Assembly: GCF_002585305.1 (NCBI RefSeq)
Contig: NZ_NUNF01000014.1
Span: 198,632 to 262,631 of the forward strand
DNA length: 64,000 nt
From: Bacillus sp. AFS037270
Lineage (GTDB): Bacteria > Bacillota > Bacilli > Bacillales_B > DSM-18226
Reading direction: 5' to 3'
The notes beneath the pieces are model-generated. The model was not told the origin of the DNA, did not search any database, and saw only the letters and a list, made by a program, of their open reading frames with translations. How positions within the stretch are numbered: the stretch's first letter is position 1; every line of letters starts with the position of its first letter. A program made the translations under genes and the position numbers. Of the stretch, positions 8,484 through 17,130 are shown one piece after another.

Positions 8484-9131
8484 ATGATTAGAGATTTATA
8501 TTCATTTTTAGATGAGTATTTTGAAGGGCTGACATTAGCACCTCCACTATTTTATTCGTGGAGCAATAGTATTAGGTTTGAAATCTCCAATCCCTTGTTC
8601 CCCAACGATTCAAAGGAAAGTTGGGATCAAACTTTTCAACGTTCGATTTCGCTATTCAGAAAGGTATTTGAAGAGAGAGATGTTAATCTTTTAGTTACTG
8701 ACGTTCTTACTACGAGTGATAACCACTTTTTGCGAAGGAAACCTCTAAATGTTTATAAAAAGTATATTAAAGATAAAAATAAATTGAACCAATTACAATA
8801 TCAGTATTTTTTCAAGGATGAAGAAGACCGGACGGTAATTCATCGATTTGTCCTTCCTTGTAAAAGGGACGAGATAAGATATGTCCAGCTTTTAAAAGGC
8901 ATCTGTTATGAAGACTTTGCTCACCCATCCACTATCTTAAAAAATAATCAGGAGAGTGGTTATGAAATATATTTTATTAATCTCACTAAAAAGATCATTT
9001 TTCACTTGTATGACGATCGAGGATGCGATGTTTTAGCTTCTAATAAAGAGATGATACGTTACCTGTATGAAGAATTAAACTCTTGGATATTAGATTATGA
9101 CAGAAAAAAAATAGATACTTTGTTTAAATAA
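8484..9131 (+). CDS. DUF3885 domain protein (immunity-like)
   Basis: 215-residue soluble protein. The C-terminal block IIFHLYDDRGCDVLAS followed by IRYLYEELNSWILDYDR is characteristic of DUF3885, a family found mostly as small orphan genes in Bacilli, often near contact-dependent toxin immunity genes. The early LAPPLFYSWSNSIRFEI is also typical. Function is not established. AGGTGG precedes the ATG. It starts a run of small accessory genes (CPBP, WapI-like, DUF6584) that look like a collection of immunity genes without a toxin. Confidence 0.8.
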   Translation: MIRDLYSFLDEYFEGLTLAPPLFYSWSNSIRFEISNPLFPNDSKESWDQTFQRSISLFRKVFEERDVNLLVTDVLTTSDNHFLRRKPLNVYKKYIKDKNKLNQLQYQYFFKDEEDRTVIHRFVLPCKRDEIRYVQLLKGICYEDFAHPSTILKNNQESGYEIYFINLTKKIIFHLYDDRGCDVLASNKEMIRYLYEELNSWILDYDRKKIDTLFK

Positions 9132-9186
9132 AAAATTACATTCTACGGGGATTTCCGTAAAATTTAATTTCTTTGGCAGCTTTCTG

Positions 9187-10158
9187 TTGTTTTATCGGAT
9201 TAGAATAGGCTATATCATTACATTTTTTGGGGTGAATGCACTTTTGGAGGAGAATTTTTTAAAAAATAATATGGGTATTAATAATTGGTGGAATTATATC
9301 ATTTCTTTTTTTCTACTGCTGACCATTTTAATATTAAGTGATCATTTAGCTACGAAAGTATACAAGTGGTATGTAGAGCGCGACGGGAGTGCCGCTAGTT
9401 TTTATAGTCCTGATTTAAACCAAGCTTTTTCAATGAATCCCTATATTAACTATTCTTTTCTTCAACTTTACAATGTTCTTTGTTTGATTGGTATTGCGTT
9501 GGTTATGCTGCTGATTCATAGGAGAAGTGTGCTTACCTTGATTACACCAAATAAAAAGGTGAATTGGAGGAAAATTGGTTGGGGCTTTTTAATACTATTG
9601 TTACCAATGTGTGTAACAACATTTTTTGACTATTTACTTTTCCCAAGTGATTACGAGTTAAACAGACTCAACACGGAAGTCTTTTTAAAGGTATTAGGAT
9701 TATTAATTATCTTTTTACCTATTCAAACATTGATGGAAGAGTTCTTTTTAAGAAGTTACCTGATGCAGTTGATTGGTACAAAGGTTAGTAACAAAATTGT
9801 ACTCTCTATTATTGTCGGTCTTATTAATGGAGGATTGCTTATTTATGTCGATCCTTACCTCATGGATTTGGAACCTGTCTATACAGGATTAAGTTATATC
9901 GTTATAGGAATCCTTTTATCGTACATAACGGCTAAAACCAATAGTTTGGAGATAGCAATAGGTGCTAAATTTGTCTATTACTTATATATTAGTGTTCTCT
10001 CAATGCTGGGTTTTACCCGTTATCAGTTCTTCCCTAATTACTACTCTTTATCGAGTCTTTATACAAAGATGTATCTTGTTTGGATCATTTTTTCGTATGG
10101 CATACTAACATTTGTAACTCTAAAACTGTTCCAGGATAAAAAGCAGTCACTCTATTAA
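9187..10158 (+). CDS. CPBP-family membrane protein with degenerate active site
   Basis: About 323 residues with roughly eight membrane segments. The CPBP (CAAX/bacteriocin-processing) first motif EExxxR is intact (E184, E185, R189 in LMEEFFLRSYL). The two later motifs normally carry conserved His residues, but here they read INGGLLIY (about 213-220) and IGAKFVYYL (258-266), without His. Proteolysis is therefore doubtful, and the protein may act as a binding-type immunity or scaffold protein. The start is uncertain: TTG at 9187 has no good RBS, and later candidates at 9231 (GTG) or about 9271 (ATG) would remove the first membrane segment. Confidence 0.75.
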   Translation: MFYRIRIGYIITFFGVNALLEENFLKNNMGINNWWNYIISFFLLLTILILSDHLATKVYKWYVERDGSAASFYSPDLNQAFSMNPYINYSFLQLYNVLCLIGIALVMLLIHRRSVLTLITPNKKVNWRKIGWGFLILLLPMCVTTFFDYLLFPSDYELNRLNTEVFLKVLGLLIIFLPIQTLMEEFFLRSYLMQLIGTKVSNKIVLSIIVGLINGGLLIYVDPYLMDLEPVYTGLSYIVIGILLSYITAKTNSLEIAIGAKFVYYLYISVLSMLGFTRYQFFPNYYSLSSLYTKMYLVWIIFSYGILTFVTLKLFQDKKQSLY

Positions 10159-10329
10159 AAATCGTCTATATAGATTAGATTTTACAAATATACACACTGG
10201 AACTATCCGAACAAAGACTTTTGCTGATGCGTTTAAAAAAGCATAGGTTATCTCACCAAATGAATGAAAATAATTAATTAGCCACAATACTTTTAAAAAA
10301 CCAAACAAAGTAGAAGTCAAGTAGGTAAA

Positions 10330-10520
10330 AGATAAGTGTTCTTAAACTGCCAATTTGGGTGCAAGAATTATCCGACTCAATTAAAGCTTCTGCTTCTCTT
10401 GTAGCAACAAAGAGCGGACAATTGAGTTGGGGGATCGATTTAGCAATGCCAACATTCGCTTTAATTTTGTTAATTGGTGTTGCTGGATTAGGGGTATTTT
10501 TGATAGTTAGAAAGAAATAA
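10330..10520 (+). pseudogene. Remnant of a membrane-anchored protein
   Basis: An open frame without a start or RBS encodes LPIWVQELSDSIKASASLVA, then TKSGQLSWGIDLAMPTFALI followed by a hydrophobic tail and RKK. It looks like the C-terminus of a protein with one membrane anchor whose front has been lost. The family is not recognised. The remaining sequence between 10159 and 10329 shows nothing. Confidence 0.45.
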
Positions 10521-10559
10521 TTAACCTGATATTATAAATCTATTCAACTAGAGGGTGAT

Positions 10560-11000
10560 ATGGTGAAATTGCATCTAATAGGTATGGATACAAGAATAGA
10601 GATAGAAGTGATTTGTAGAAGCCATCCTGACTATACCGATTATTGGGATGGTAATTGGATTACTTCAAAAATAAACATAGATATACCAGGATATAAAGCT
10701 CAATTCAACGCAGATTTAAGAACAGATGAGTTAAGTGATTTTGCTAATGAGCTGACATTAATGGATAAAAAGTTGAAAGGGAAGGCTATTCTTTTCAATT
10801 TAGATGGTTATTTGGAACTTGAATGTAAGATCAACAAACAGGGTGTAATATTTTGGACAGTTGAAACATGCTATCCAGCAGGAATTGGGGCAGTCTTAAA
10901 ATTTGATTTCTGTTCAGATCAATCCTACTTAAAAGGAATAGTTAGGGAAATAGAAACAATCCTTTCTGTCTTTCCTGTACTCGGAAACCCTAATTCGTAA
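10560..11000 (+). CDS. WapI-like immunity protein
   Basis: 146-residue soluble protein. The block HPDYTDYWDGNWITSKINID, FNADLRTDELSDFANEL and DGYLELECKINKQG resembles the WapI immunity family, which protects cells from the WapA tRNase-type contact-dependent toxins of Bacillus; the recognition is from pattern memory. GAGGGTGAT precedes the ATG. No wapA-like or YD-repeat toxin is present in the window, so it appears to be an orphan immunity gene. It is followed 102 bp later by a DUF6584 gene. Confidence 0.7.
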   Translation: MVKLHLIGMDTRIEIEVICRSHPDYTDYWDGNWITSKINIDIPGYKAQFNADLRTDELSDFANELTLMDKKLKGKAILFNLDGYLELECKINKQGVIFWTVETCYPAGIGAVLKFDFCSDQSYLKGIVREIETILSVFPVLGNPNS

Positions 11001-11102
11001 TAAAATGGCTAAAGTTTTTAGTGAATTGGATTTGTTAGATATAACAAATATCATCATTAGGTAAATGTAAGAGCAAAAGAATATAAAAGGAGGGCGGCAG
11101 AA

Positions 11103-11594
11103 ATAGGAAAGATACCTGATAAAACTTTAAAAAAGATAGAAGAGGACATTAAAAATGGGGATTTAGGAAAAGCGAGAGATAGGCTACATGGATTAATTTC
11201 CACTTATCCGGATGAATTAGAGCTTCGTAGAAAATTAGGAGATATTTATTCTGCTTTAAAATATCCTACAATGGCCGGTCGGTATTGGTACCTAGAAGAG
11301 GATAAGACACCGGAAATGGAAAAAGCGTGTGCGGTGTTCGAAAAATCTGAGGGAAATAATCCATATAGAATATCAAGGGCTTTAAAATTTAAAGGAAATC
11401 CTGAAATTATACAAAAATTGCAATTAGATCCAGGATACTCTCCTATTAAGGAAAAAGTAAAAGAAAGATTACTTGAAGAGCCTGCTGATACATTTGGTGA
11501 TAGGTTAGTCACCATCGGATGCTTCTCTATTTTTATACTAATCGTTTGCTTTATATTAATTGGTATTTACGCAGTTTTTAGATGGATATTTTAA
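11103..11594 (+). CDS. DUF6584 family protein with a non-standard ATA start
   Basis: 163 codons reading GKIPDKTLKKIEEDIKNGDL, GKARDRLHGLISTYPDELEL, RRKLGDIYSALKYPTMAGRY and WYLEEDKTPEMEKACAVFEK, then a C-terminal membrane helix (about residues 138-160). The GKARDRLHGL, AGRYWYLEE and EKACAVFE blocks are the DUF6584 signature. A strong RBS (AAAGGAGGG) lies 9-10 bases before ATA at 11103, exactly where ATG would be expected. The first standard in-frame start, ATG at 11271, would delete the conserved N-terminal third. It is either translated from ATA at low level or recently inactivated. The role is unknown. Confidence 0.65.
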   Translation: MGKIPDKTLKKIEEDIKNGDLGKARDRLHGLISTYPDELELRRKLGDIYSALKYPTMAGRYWYLEEDKTPEMEKACAVFEKSEGNNPYRISRALKFKGNPEIIQKLQLDPGYSPIKEKVKERLLEEPADTFGDRLVTIGCFSIFILIVCFILIGIYAVFRWIF

Positions 11595-11662
11595 TAAACT
11601 TCCAAATCCTCTTAGGCGTTGTACTTCAAATATCAAGGATCTGTGCCAATTTATATAATCAG

Positions 11663-11865
11663 TGAATGGAGCGAAAGGAATGCAGACTACAATTGAGGGT
11701 ATTGACGACCGAGATTGGAAAAATAAAGCAGTTAGGGTAGACAATCGAGGCTATTGACGACTGTGATTGGAAAAATAGAGCAGTTAGAGTAGACAATTGA
11801 GGCTATTGACGACCGTGATTGGATAAACAGAACAGTTTGGGTAGTCAATGGGGTATTGGCTACCC
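11663..11865. repeat. 52-bp tandem repeat array I
   Basis: Three units start at 11701, 11753 and 11805 (the last is 50 bp), with partial units on both sides. Each unit opens with ATTGACGACC/T and ends with GGGTAGACAAT or GGGTAGTCAAT, so neighbouring ends form a hairpin. The same 52-bp family recurs at 45465-45880. A period of 52 is not a multiple of 3, so it is not coding. The array lies between the 3' ends of two convergent genes. Confidence 0.9.
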
Positions 11866-11928
11866 ATATATGATTAAATCGACAACATCAAAAATTAGGG
11901 ATTAACTAGTTTCGAAATGCTCTATAAT

Positions 11929-12804
11929 TCACAAATTATTTTTTTCCTTCAACTCTAAATAAACAGCAGCCATATCTAGCTTTGCTTTACCATTTTCTTT
12001 GGCTGAGCGATAAGTAGCATTTGCGACTTCAGCTAGAGGCAATTCGGTTTCCAAACGATCGGCCTCCGCTTTAATTAAGCCTAAATCTTTGGACATTAGC
12101 TCCAACATAAAGGCAGAAGGGAATTCCTCTTTGCGGTACATCTCTTTTTTTCCTTGGAATAGAGGGGTGTTCATACCTGATTGAGAAATCATTTCCATTA
12201 CTTTCTCTTTATCTAGTCCTGATTTCTCCGCAAATAATATTGTTTCTCCGATCCCTTGTCCGATTATACCAAGTAATAAGTTAATCGCTAATTTTGCAGA
12301 ACTGCCTTTTTTATTAGAGCCAAAATGAATCGTTTCTTTCCCTAATATTTTAAAATAAGGCTGGCATGTTTCAATCGCCTTTTCATCGCCGCCAACAAGA
12401 ATTACTAATTGCCCTGTTTTAGCTGCTCCTACTGAACCAGATACTGGGGCATCTATGTATATGCCGCCTCTTTCTGCTACCAAATTCGCAAATGAATAGG
12501 AATCTTCAGGTGAAATTGTACTCATGTCGACGACTATTTTACCTGGTTTTGCAGCTTCTAAGATTCCGTTTTCTTGAGTTAATACCGCTTTTACAGCACT
12601 AGCGTCTGATAACATGATAAAGATAATATCGGATTGTTCCACTATTTCTTGAGGTGAATGTAGTTTAGTGGCTCCAGATTCTACTAAAGTGGCTGCCTTT
12701 TCTGGGGAGCGATTATATACATTCACCTTGTATCCTGCGTTTAAGAGATTCTTTGCCATCGGTTCGCCCATATGACCTAATCCAATCCATCCTAATGTGT
12801 GCAT
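11929..12804 (-). CDS. NAD(P)-dependent beta-hydroxyacid dehydrogenase (3-hydroxyisobutyrate dehydrogenase family)
   Basis: 291 residues. The N-terminal Rossmann fold begins MHTLGWIGLGHMGEPMAKNL with the GLGxMG dinucleotide motif; a substrate-binding block DAPVSGSVGAAKTGQL and the catalytic-Lys helix GSSAKLAINLLLG follow. This is the GarR/MmsB/GlyR superfamily, acting on 2-hydroxymethyl or 3-hydroxy acids such as tartronate semialdehyde or 3-hydroxyisobutyrate. The N-terminal motif after the glycines (NRSPEKA) suggests NADP preference. A good AGGAGG lies before the ATG. It is a single-gene unit; the substrate cannot be set from context. Confidence 0.87.
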   Translation of the reverse strand: MHTLGWIGLGHMGEPMAKNLLNAGYKVNVYNRSPEKAATLVESGATKLHSPQEIVEQSDIIFIMLSDASAVKAVLTQENGILEAAKPGKIVVDMSTISPEDSYSFANLVAERGGIYIDAPVSGSVGAAKTGQLVILVGGDEKAIETCQPYFKILGKETIHFGSNKKGSSAKLAINLLLGIIGQGIGETILFAEKSGLDKEKVMEMISQSGMNTPLFQGKKEMYRKEEFPSAFMLELMSKDLGLIKAEADRLETELPLAEVANATYRSAKENGKAKLDMAAVYLELKEKNNL

Positions 12805-13133
12805 TTTTCTATTCCTCCTGTCTCATTGATTAAGATGATAGACCGCCATCTTCGAGAGAGTGCGGTTCGTCTGAGTCTCTGTTAGATATAAATGTTTAGG
12901 GACGTTTATGTTGTGCTGCTGCCTGAGCTAGTCCGTCAATCCAGTCTTGGTGGCCGTTAATCATTGGGTTTGGCTTCGCTGCGGCCATCTCTTTTGCTGC
13001 TTTTCCATTTTGTGTTTCCTGAGTGAGATGTGTAGTGAACGTGAATGCACTTCCTTTCTTTTTATACGAAATTAGTTTGTTATATACTACAAAAGTTATT
13101 ACAACACCGTCAACCATTGCCCGCTTTGTTCAG
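12805..13133. other. Intergenic stretch with an unsupported minus-strand reading frame
   Basis: A minus-strand frame ending at 12896 reads KAAKEMAAAKPNPMINGHQD, then WIDGLAQAAAQHKRP. The composition is protein-like, but no start has a usable RBS (GGAAG precedes an out-of-frame GTG), so it is more likely a decayed small gene. Nothing else is seen. Confidence 0.3.
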
Positions 13134-13186
13134 AATCATGGGGACGGTTCTCCTGCTTCCGAAGCAAGAAAACCGTCCCTGTGATT
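13134..13186. repeat. GGGACGGTTCTC-family palindrome, copy B
   Basis: AATCATGGGGACGGTT...AACCGTCCCTGTGATT with a TGCTTCCGAAGCA centre; about 25 bp per arm with a few mismatches. It lies just upstream of the second duplicated small-gene segment. Confidence 0.85.
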
Positions 13187-13200
13187 CCAAATGAAAAACG

Positions 13201-13358
13201 AAGAAAAACAGCGAAATAGTGAGAAAACATTATGAAATGTACGCTTACATTGGAAATGTACCCGTTTTTATGAGGAATGTTTCCGTTTTCCGGAGCTTTT
13301 CCAAAATACACCATTCTGTATGATAATCAATATATAAATTATGGAAGGTGGTAATAAA
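13201..13358 (+). promoter_or_regulatory. Duplicated leader of the 44-codon gene, copy 2
   Basis: Counterpart of 7751-7887, about 20 bp longer owing to a duplicated GGAATGTTTCCGTTTTCC block. TGTATGATAAT about 30 bp before the RBS could serve as a -10 region, but the sigma factor is not clear. Confidence 0.5.
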
Positions 13359-13493
13359 ATGAAAAGAGCAATGGAAAACTTTATGAATGTTTATGGAAAA
13401 TACATGGCAGCATCCGCTTTCGCTTTAAAACCATGCAGTAAAAGTGAACTACAATATGTGGTTGAATTATTTAAAAACGACTCTCAAAGATAA
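13359..13493 (+). CDS. Unknown 44-residue protein, copy 2 of a duplicated gene
   Basis: Begins MKRAMENFMNVYGKYMAASA and ends QYVVELFKNDSQR. It is identical in length to 7888-8022, with conservative differences (I/K, I/M, T/V, L/M, T/S, R/K) that imply purifying selection on a real peptide. The RBS AAGGTGG has the same spacing, and the terminator overlap and downstream palindrome are the same. The shared Cys in ALKPC and the amphipathic C-terminus are the only visible features. The family is not recognised; a membrane-active or regulatory peptide is possible but unproven. Confidence 0.7.
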   Translation: MKRAMENFMNVYGKYMAASAFALKPCSKSELQYVVELFKNDSQR

Positions 13494-13517
13494 AGATGAG
13501 AATCGTTTTTTTTTTTT
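13476..13517 (+). terminator. Terminator of copy 2 small gene
   Basis: AACGACTCTCA and TGAGAATCGTT stem, same as copy 1, followed by a run of about twelve T. Confidence 0.85.
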
Positions 13518-13526
13518 GCACTAATA

Positions 13527-13590
13527 TGGAAGTATGGGGAGAGTTCTCGCTATTCAAAATGGAAGCACGAGAACCGTCCCCATGCTCCCA
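13527..13590. repeat. GGGACGGTTCTC-family palindrome, copy C
   Basis: Left arm GGAAGTATGGGGAGAGTTCT, right arm GAAGCACGAGAACCGTCCCC then ATGCTCCC. It ends 1 bp before the stop codon of the minus-strand hydrolase and may act as its transcription end. Confidence 0.8.
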
Positions 13591-13591
13591 T

Positions 13592-14404
13592 CTATCCAAT
13601 AAAGTACGCCAACTCTCGATTGAGTTTATCTCGTTCATCCCAGAATAGTCCGTGTCCGCTGTTTTGAAATGGCACTAGTTTGGAATTTCTGATTCCTTGT
13701 TTTTGTGCTTCAGCTAACGGGAAGAGGCAAACTTGGTCATGGACACCATGGAGAATGAGTGTCGGAACGTGAATCTGTGCTAAATCATAAAATAGTTTTT
13801 CTTCGTTTAACCACGTGTTTGCAATAGCCGCAGTCGACCAGCTTGCAGCCTGCAGTCCTAATTGAAAAAACCAATCTGAGAATGCTTGGGTGGCATGCTG
13901 GAAGAAAAATGTGTCTCCAAATCCTCGCAGCATGTTGGGCCGATCATTATAGGTTCCCTTAATGATATTGAGTACATCTTCTCTTTTTAGGCCATGTGGA
14001 AAGTAGGGACGTTGGATCAAACTTGGTGCTGCCGCGGCCATTAGGGCGAGCTTGGAAACCCCATAACCGCCGTGACGGGCCATATATCTGATGGCAATCG
14101 CTCCACCGGTGGAGTGTCCTGCCAGCGTGATATTTTGTAAATGTAGTGCTTCGATAACAGCCCTCAAATCATCCGCAAGTCTGTCGTAATCATATCCTCC
14201 CCAAGGTCTATCTGATTTCCCGAATCCTCTTTGATCCCAGCCAATACAACGATAGCCCATTTTTGGCAGTTGGTTAAACTGATATTCAAACAACTGATAG
14301 TTTCCCGGCCAGCCATGAAGGAACAAAATGGCCTTGTCGCTCCCAGGATTAACGTCTTCTACATAAATGGACACGTTTGCTTCCACTTGAATATAGTAGC
14401 CCAT
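13592..14404 (-). CDS. Alpha/beta hydrolase
   Basis: 270-residue soluble enzyme of the alpha/beta-hydrolase fold. It has an oxyanion-hole HGWPG at 30-34, WDQRGFGKSDRP at 57-68, nucleophile elbow GHSTGG with Ser98, acid Asp223 (HGVHDQV) and His251 (SGHGLFWDE). The layout resembles non-haem chloroperoxidase/arylesterase or proline-iminopeptidase-like members; the substrate cannot be told. GGAGGAAG precedes the ATG. It is transcribed alone. Confidence 0.9.
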   Translation of the reverse strand: MGYYIQVEANVSIYVEDVNPGSDKAILFLHGWPGNYQLFEYQFNQLPKMGYRCIGWDQRGFGKSDRPWGGYDYDRLADDLRAVIEALHLQNITLAGHSTGGAIAIRYMARHGGYGVSKLALMAAAAPSLIQRPYFPHGLKREDVLNIIKGTYNDRPNMLRGFGDTFFFQHATQAFSDWFFQLGLQAASWSTAAIANTWLNEEKLFYDLAQIHVPTLILHGVHDQVCLFPLAEAQKQGIRNSKLVPFQNSGHGLFWDERDKLNRELAYFIG

Positions 14405-14676
14405 ACAGCTTCCTCCATAAGTTGAGTATTCTTTTAGACTATATTCTTGGTCATCAAGGAAATGAACAAAAACGTTTCAAGTATTTTACAAGCTTAATGA
14501 AAGACGCATTATGTCACGTATGAATAGTAAAGCATATAAGTAAAATTGTTGAAAAACTTTTGTTATTTTAGAAAAAGAAGTATCTAACATCTAAGGAAAT
14601 AATATGGTAAAATAAGCCTATTAAATAAGGGCCCAATAAAAAAATTGGTATCTAGAAATAATGGGGGATAATATAG

Positions 14677-16890
14677 TTGAATATGATAAAGGAAGAGTGG
14701 AGACATATTTTCAGTCATCCCAAAACTGGATTAACATTGTTAGCCATTCTTTTTGTACCGTTGATTTATAGCAGCATTTTTTTATCCGCTTTTAGAAATC
14801 CTTACTCAAAAACAGGGGACCTGCCAATTGCTGTAGTCAATCAAGATGTAGGATCAACATTTGCTGGACAGGATTTGCAGCTGGGAAAAGACTTGGTTCA
14901 TGATTTAAAGCAGAACCACTCGTTTAAATGGACATTTACCAATCATAAAGAAGCGTTAAAGGGATTAAGAAGTGAAGATTTTTACATGGTAGTCGAAATC
15001 CCCAAAGATTTCTCTCAAAAAGGATCTACATTGTTAGATCAACATCCTAGCAAAATGGGGTTGGAATATTATACGAACCCGGGAAAAAACTATACTGCAT
15101 CAAAGATTGTTACCTCTGGAATTAGTAAAATTAATGAGAAGATATCCAATTCCATCACCAAACAATACGCCATCACATTATTTCACCGTTTAAATCAAGT
15201 CGCTAATAATGTACAAGAAGCAACAGACGGAGCGAATAAACTTGACCAGGCGGCTAATAAAATGACAAATGCCACTGAAACGCTACAAGACTATTCGCAG
15301 CGTTTAGCGGCTGGTGCTGCCCTTTTTAAAGGCGGAACACAAAGGGTATACAATGAGACCCAACAATTTCAAACAGAAATAAATCAACTTTCTAACGGGA
15401 TGCAAAAACTAAATGGCGGCATGGATCAATTAGAAAATGGCTTGGGTGTCTTAAACCAGACCGGTGAAAAGCTTGCTAATGGTTCTAAAGAACTGGAACA
15501 AGGAACGAATGAACTCAAAGTTAGTTTACAGCAGTCCTATCAGGAGACAATTGGGTTTCAAGATAAAATGGCCCCACTATGGAGCGCGTTGGCTAATTTG
15601 AAGGAAAGACGGTCCGAATTGATGAGCCAATTGAACTCCTTAAAACAAATTCTTGAGGGCCAAAACGAATTAATTAGTGAACAAAAAGAGCTAATTACGA
15701 AAAGTAAAACTCTTTCAGAACAAGAAAAACAACAATTACTTTCAAACCTAGATCAAATCTTGTCTCCTTCCACAGTGGATTTAGAGCAAAAAATCACGGA
15801 TTTCGAGTCTATGATTCTAGTTGTTTTGCAAGGCTCTCAGAATGTGCAGAGTCAACTTGATCAATTTGCAAAGGGACAACAATCCATGTATGAAGGCGCT
15901 CAACAATTAGCAGATGGGCAGCAGACCTTTCGAACAAGTCTAGTGACTTTTAACAAAATGATAGCGGGAGTACAAAGTGGTGCTGACCAATTAACCGATG
16001 GAACAAGCACCGCCTCTGATAGCATTTTAAAAATAGGCAATGCAAGTAATCTATATGTACAGGGGATTAAGAAACTTAACGATAGCGCCAATCAGTTAAG
16101 TGACGGCTCTCAAAAACTAGCAGATGGATCCGCATCTGTGTATAAGGGGGCTTCCACTTTATCTGATGGAACGGGTCAATTACTTTCTTCGTTACATCTA
16201 GGTGCAGACCAAACGAATGAACTGAATTTGAATGATAAAAACTTCGATATGTTTTCGAATCCAACAAGGTTGGAATCTCACACAATCAGTGAAGTCAATG
16301 ACTATGGAGCTGGGATAATTCCTTATATATTAGCAATCGGCTTGATGGCGAGTGCCTTATTTTTCGCTTCCACCTATCAACTTAAGAAAACAACACTAGA
16401 ACCATTATCAGGGGTTTCTTGGTTTGTCAGTAAGCATAGTGTCGTGATAATAGTTGGGCTGGTTCAATCTATTCTAGCTGTAACTATACTTATCCAGGGG
16501 ATGGGCTTAGAAGTTAAACATGTGTTGGGGTTATATCTATTTACCATTCTAGCGAGTCTTACTTTCCTATCTTTAGGGCAAATGCTCTGTACCCTTTTAG
16601 GAAAAATAGGACAGATACTTGGATTCATTTTACTTCTATTGCAGATTGTCGGCAGCTCAGGGACATTTCCAATAGCTCTGGTGCCCCCATTTTATCAACA
16701 TATTAATCCATACCTCCCCATGACGTATGCTATAAGGGGATTTAGGGATCTTATCTCAATCGGAAATGATCTCCATGATATATGGTACCAAGCACTAATG
16801 TTAGCTATTTTTGGATTAATCTTTAATGCGGGCACTTTATTATTTTTTCTCTTTCAATTTAAACTTAAGAAAAGCATACCAGTTGTTTAA
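14677..16890 (+). CDS. YhgE/Pip-type ABC-2 membrane protein
   Basis: 737 residues. One N-terminal membrane segment (LTLLAILFVPLIYSSIFLSA) is followed by a long extracellular region of about 500 residues with coiled-coil and repeated LxxGxxxLxxG helices (LADGSQKLADGS, QLADGQQTF, QLTDGTSTA), then about five C-terminal membrane segments (about 545-725). This is the YhgE/Pip architecture; the relatives include B. subtilis YhgE and the lactococcal phage infection protein, and ESX-type secretion of WXG proteins has related members. The TTG start is supported by GGGGGAT 8 bases upstream; the ATG two codons later is too far. A strong terminator follows. Confidence 0.88.
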   Translation: MNMIKEEWRHIFSHPKTGLTLLAILFVPLIYSSIFLSAFRNPYSKTGDLPIAVVNQDVGSTFAGQDLQLGKDLVHDLKQNHSFKWTFTNHKEALKGLRSEDFYMVVEIPKDFSQKGSTLLDQHPSKMGLEYYTNPGKNYTASKIVTSGISKINEKISNSITKQYAITLFHRLNQVANNVQEATDGANKLDQAANKMTNATETLQDYSQRLAAGAALFKGGTQRVYNETQQFQTEINQLSNGMQKLNGGMDQLENGLGVLNQTGEKLANGSKELEQGTNELKVSLQQSYQETIGFQDKMAPLWSALANLKERRSELMSQLNSLKQILEGQNELISEQKELITKSKTLSEQEKQQLLSNLDQILSPSTVDLEQKITDFESMILVVLQGSQNVQSQLDQFAKGQQSMYEGAQQLADGQQTFRTSLVTFNKMIAGVQSGADQLTDGTSTASDSILKIGNASNLYVQGIKKLNDSANQLSDGSQKLADGSASVYKGASTLSDGTGQLLSSLHLGADQTNELNLNDKNFDMFSNPTRLESHTISEVNDYGAGIIPYILAIGLMASALFFASTYQLKKTTLEPLSGVSWFVSKHSVVIIVGLVQSILAVTILIQGMGLEVKHVLGLYLFTILASLTFLSLGQMLCTLLGKIGQILGFILLLLQIVGSSGTFPIALVPPFYQHINPYLPMTYAIRGFRDLISIGNDLHDIWYQALMLAIFGLIFNAGTLLFFLFQFKLKKSIPVV

Positions 16891-16903
16891 GCGAATCTAT
16901 GAA

Positions 16904-16944
16904 AAAACCCAATGTCTCTTTATACAGAGATACTGGGTTTTTTT
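16904..16944 (+). terminator. Terminator after yhgE-like gene
   Basis: AAACCCA...TGGGTTT with an inner TCTCT/AGAGA stem, then seven T. Confidence 0.88.
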
Positions 16945-17130
16945 ATATTCTATTGAAAGTCATGGCTAGTTGCATCAGTTAAAGAAACCCTTGATATTTA
17001 TGCCTTTTTCCGAAAGATGTCCCATTATACTGGTTTTTAATCCAATCAAACAGCACTACTTGGCATATGTATAAAAGGCGGGTTTTTAAGAAGAAAGACT
17101 TAAAACTTATTTTGGGACAGGAGGTTAAAA

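Noticed and set aside
11001..11060. 19-codon frame after the WapI-like gene (MAKVFSELDLLDIT...)
   Set aside because: No RBS and too short to support.
12896..13117. Minus-strand 73-codon frame ending AAAQHKRP
   Set aside because: No usable RBS in frame and no recognised family; noted only as a possible relic.
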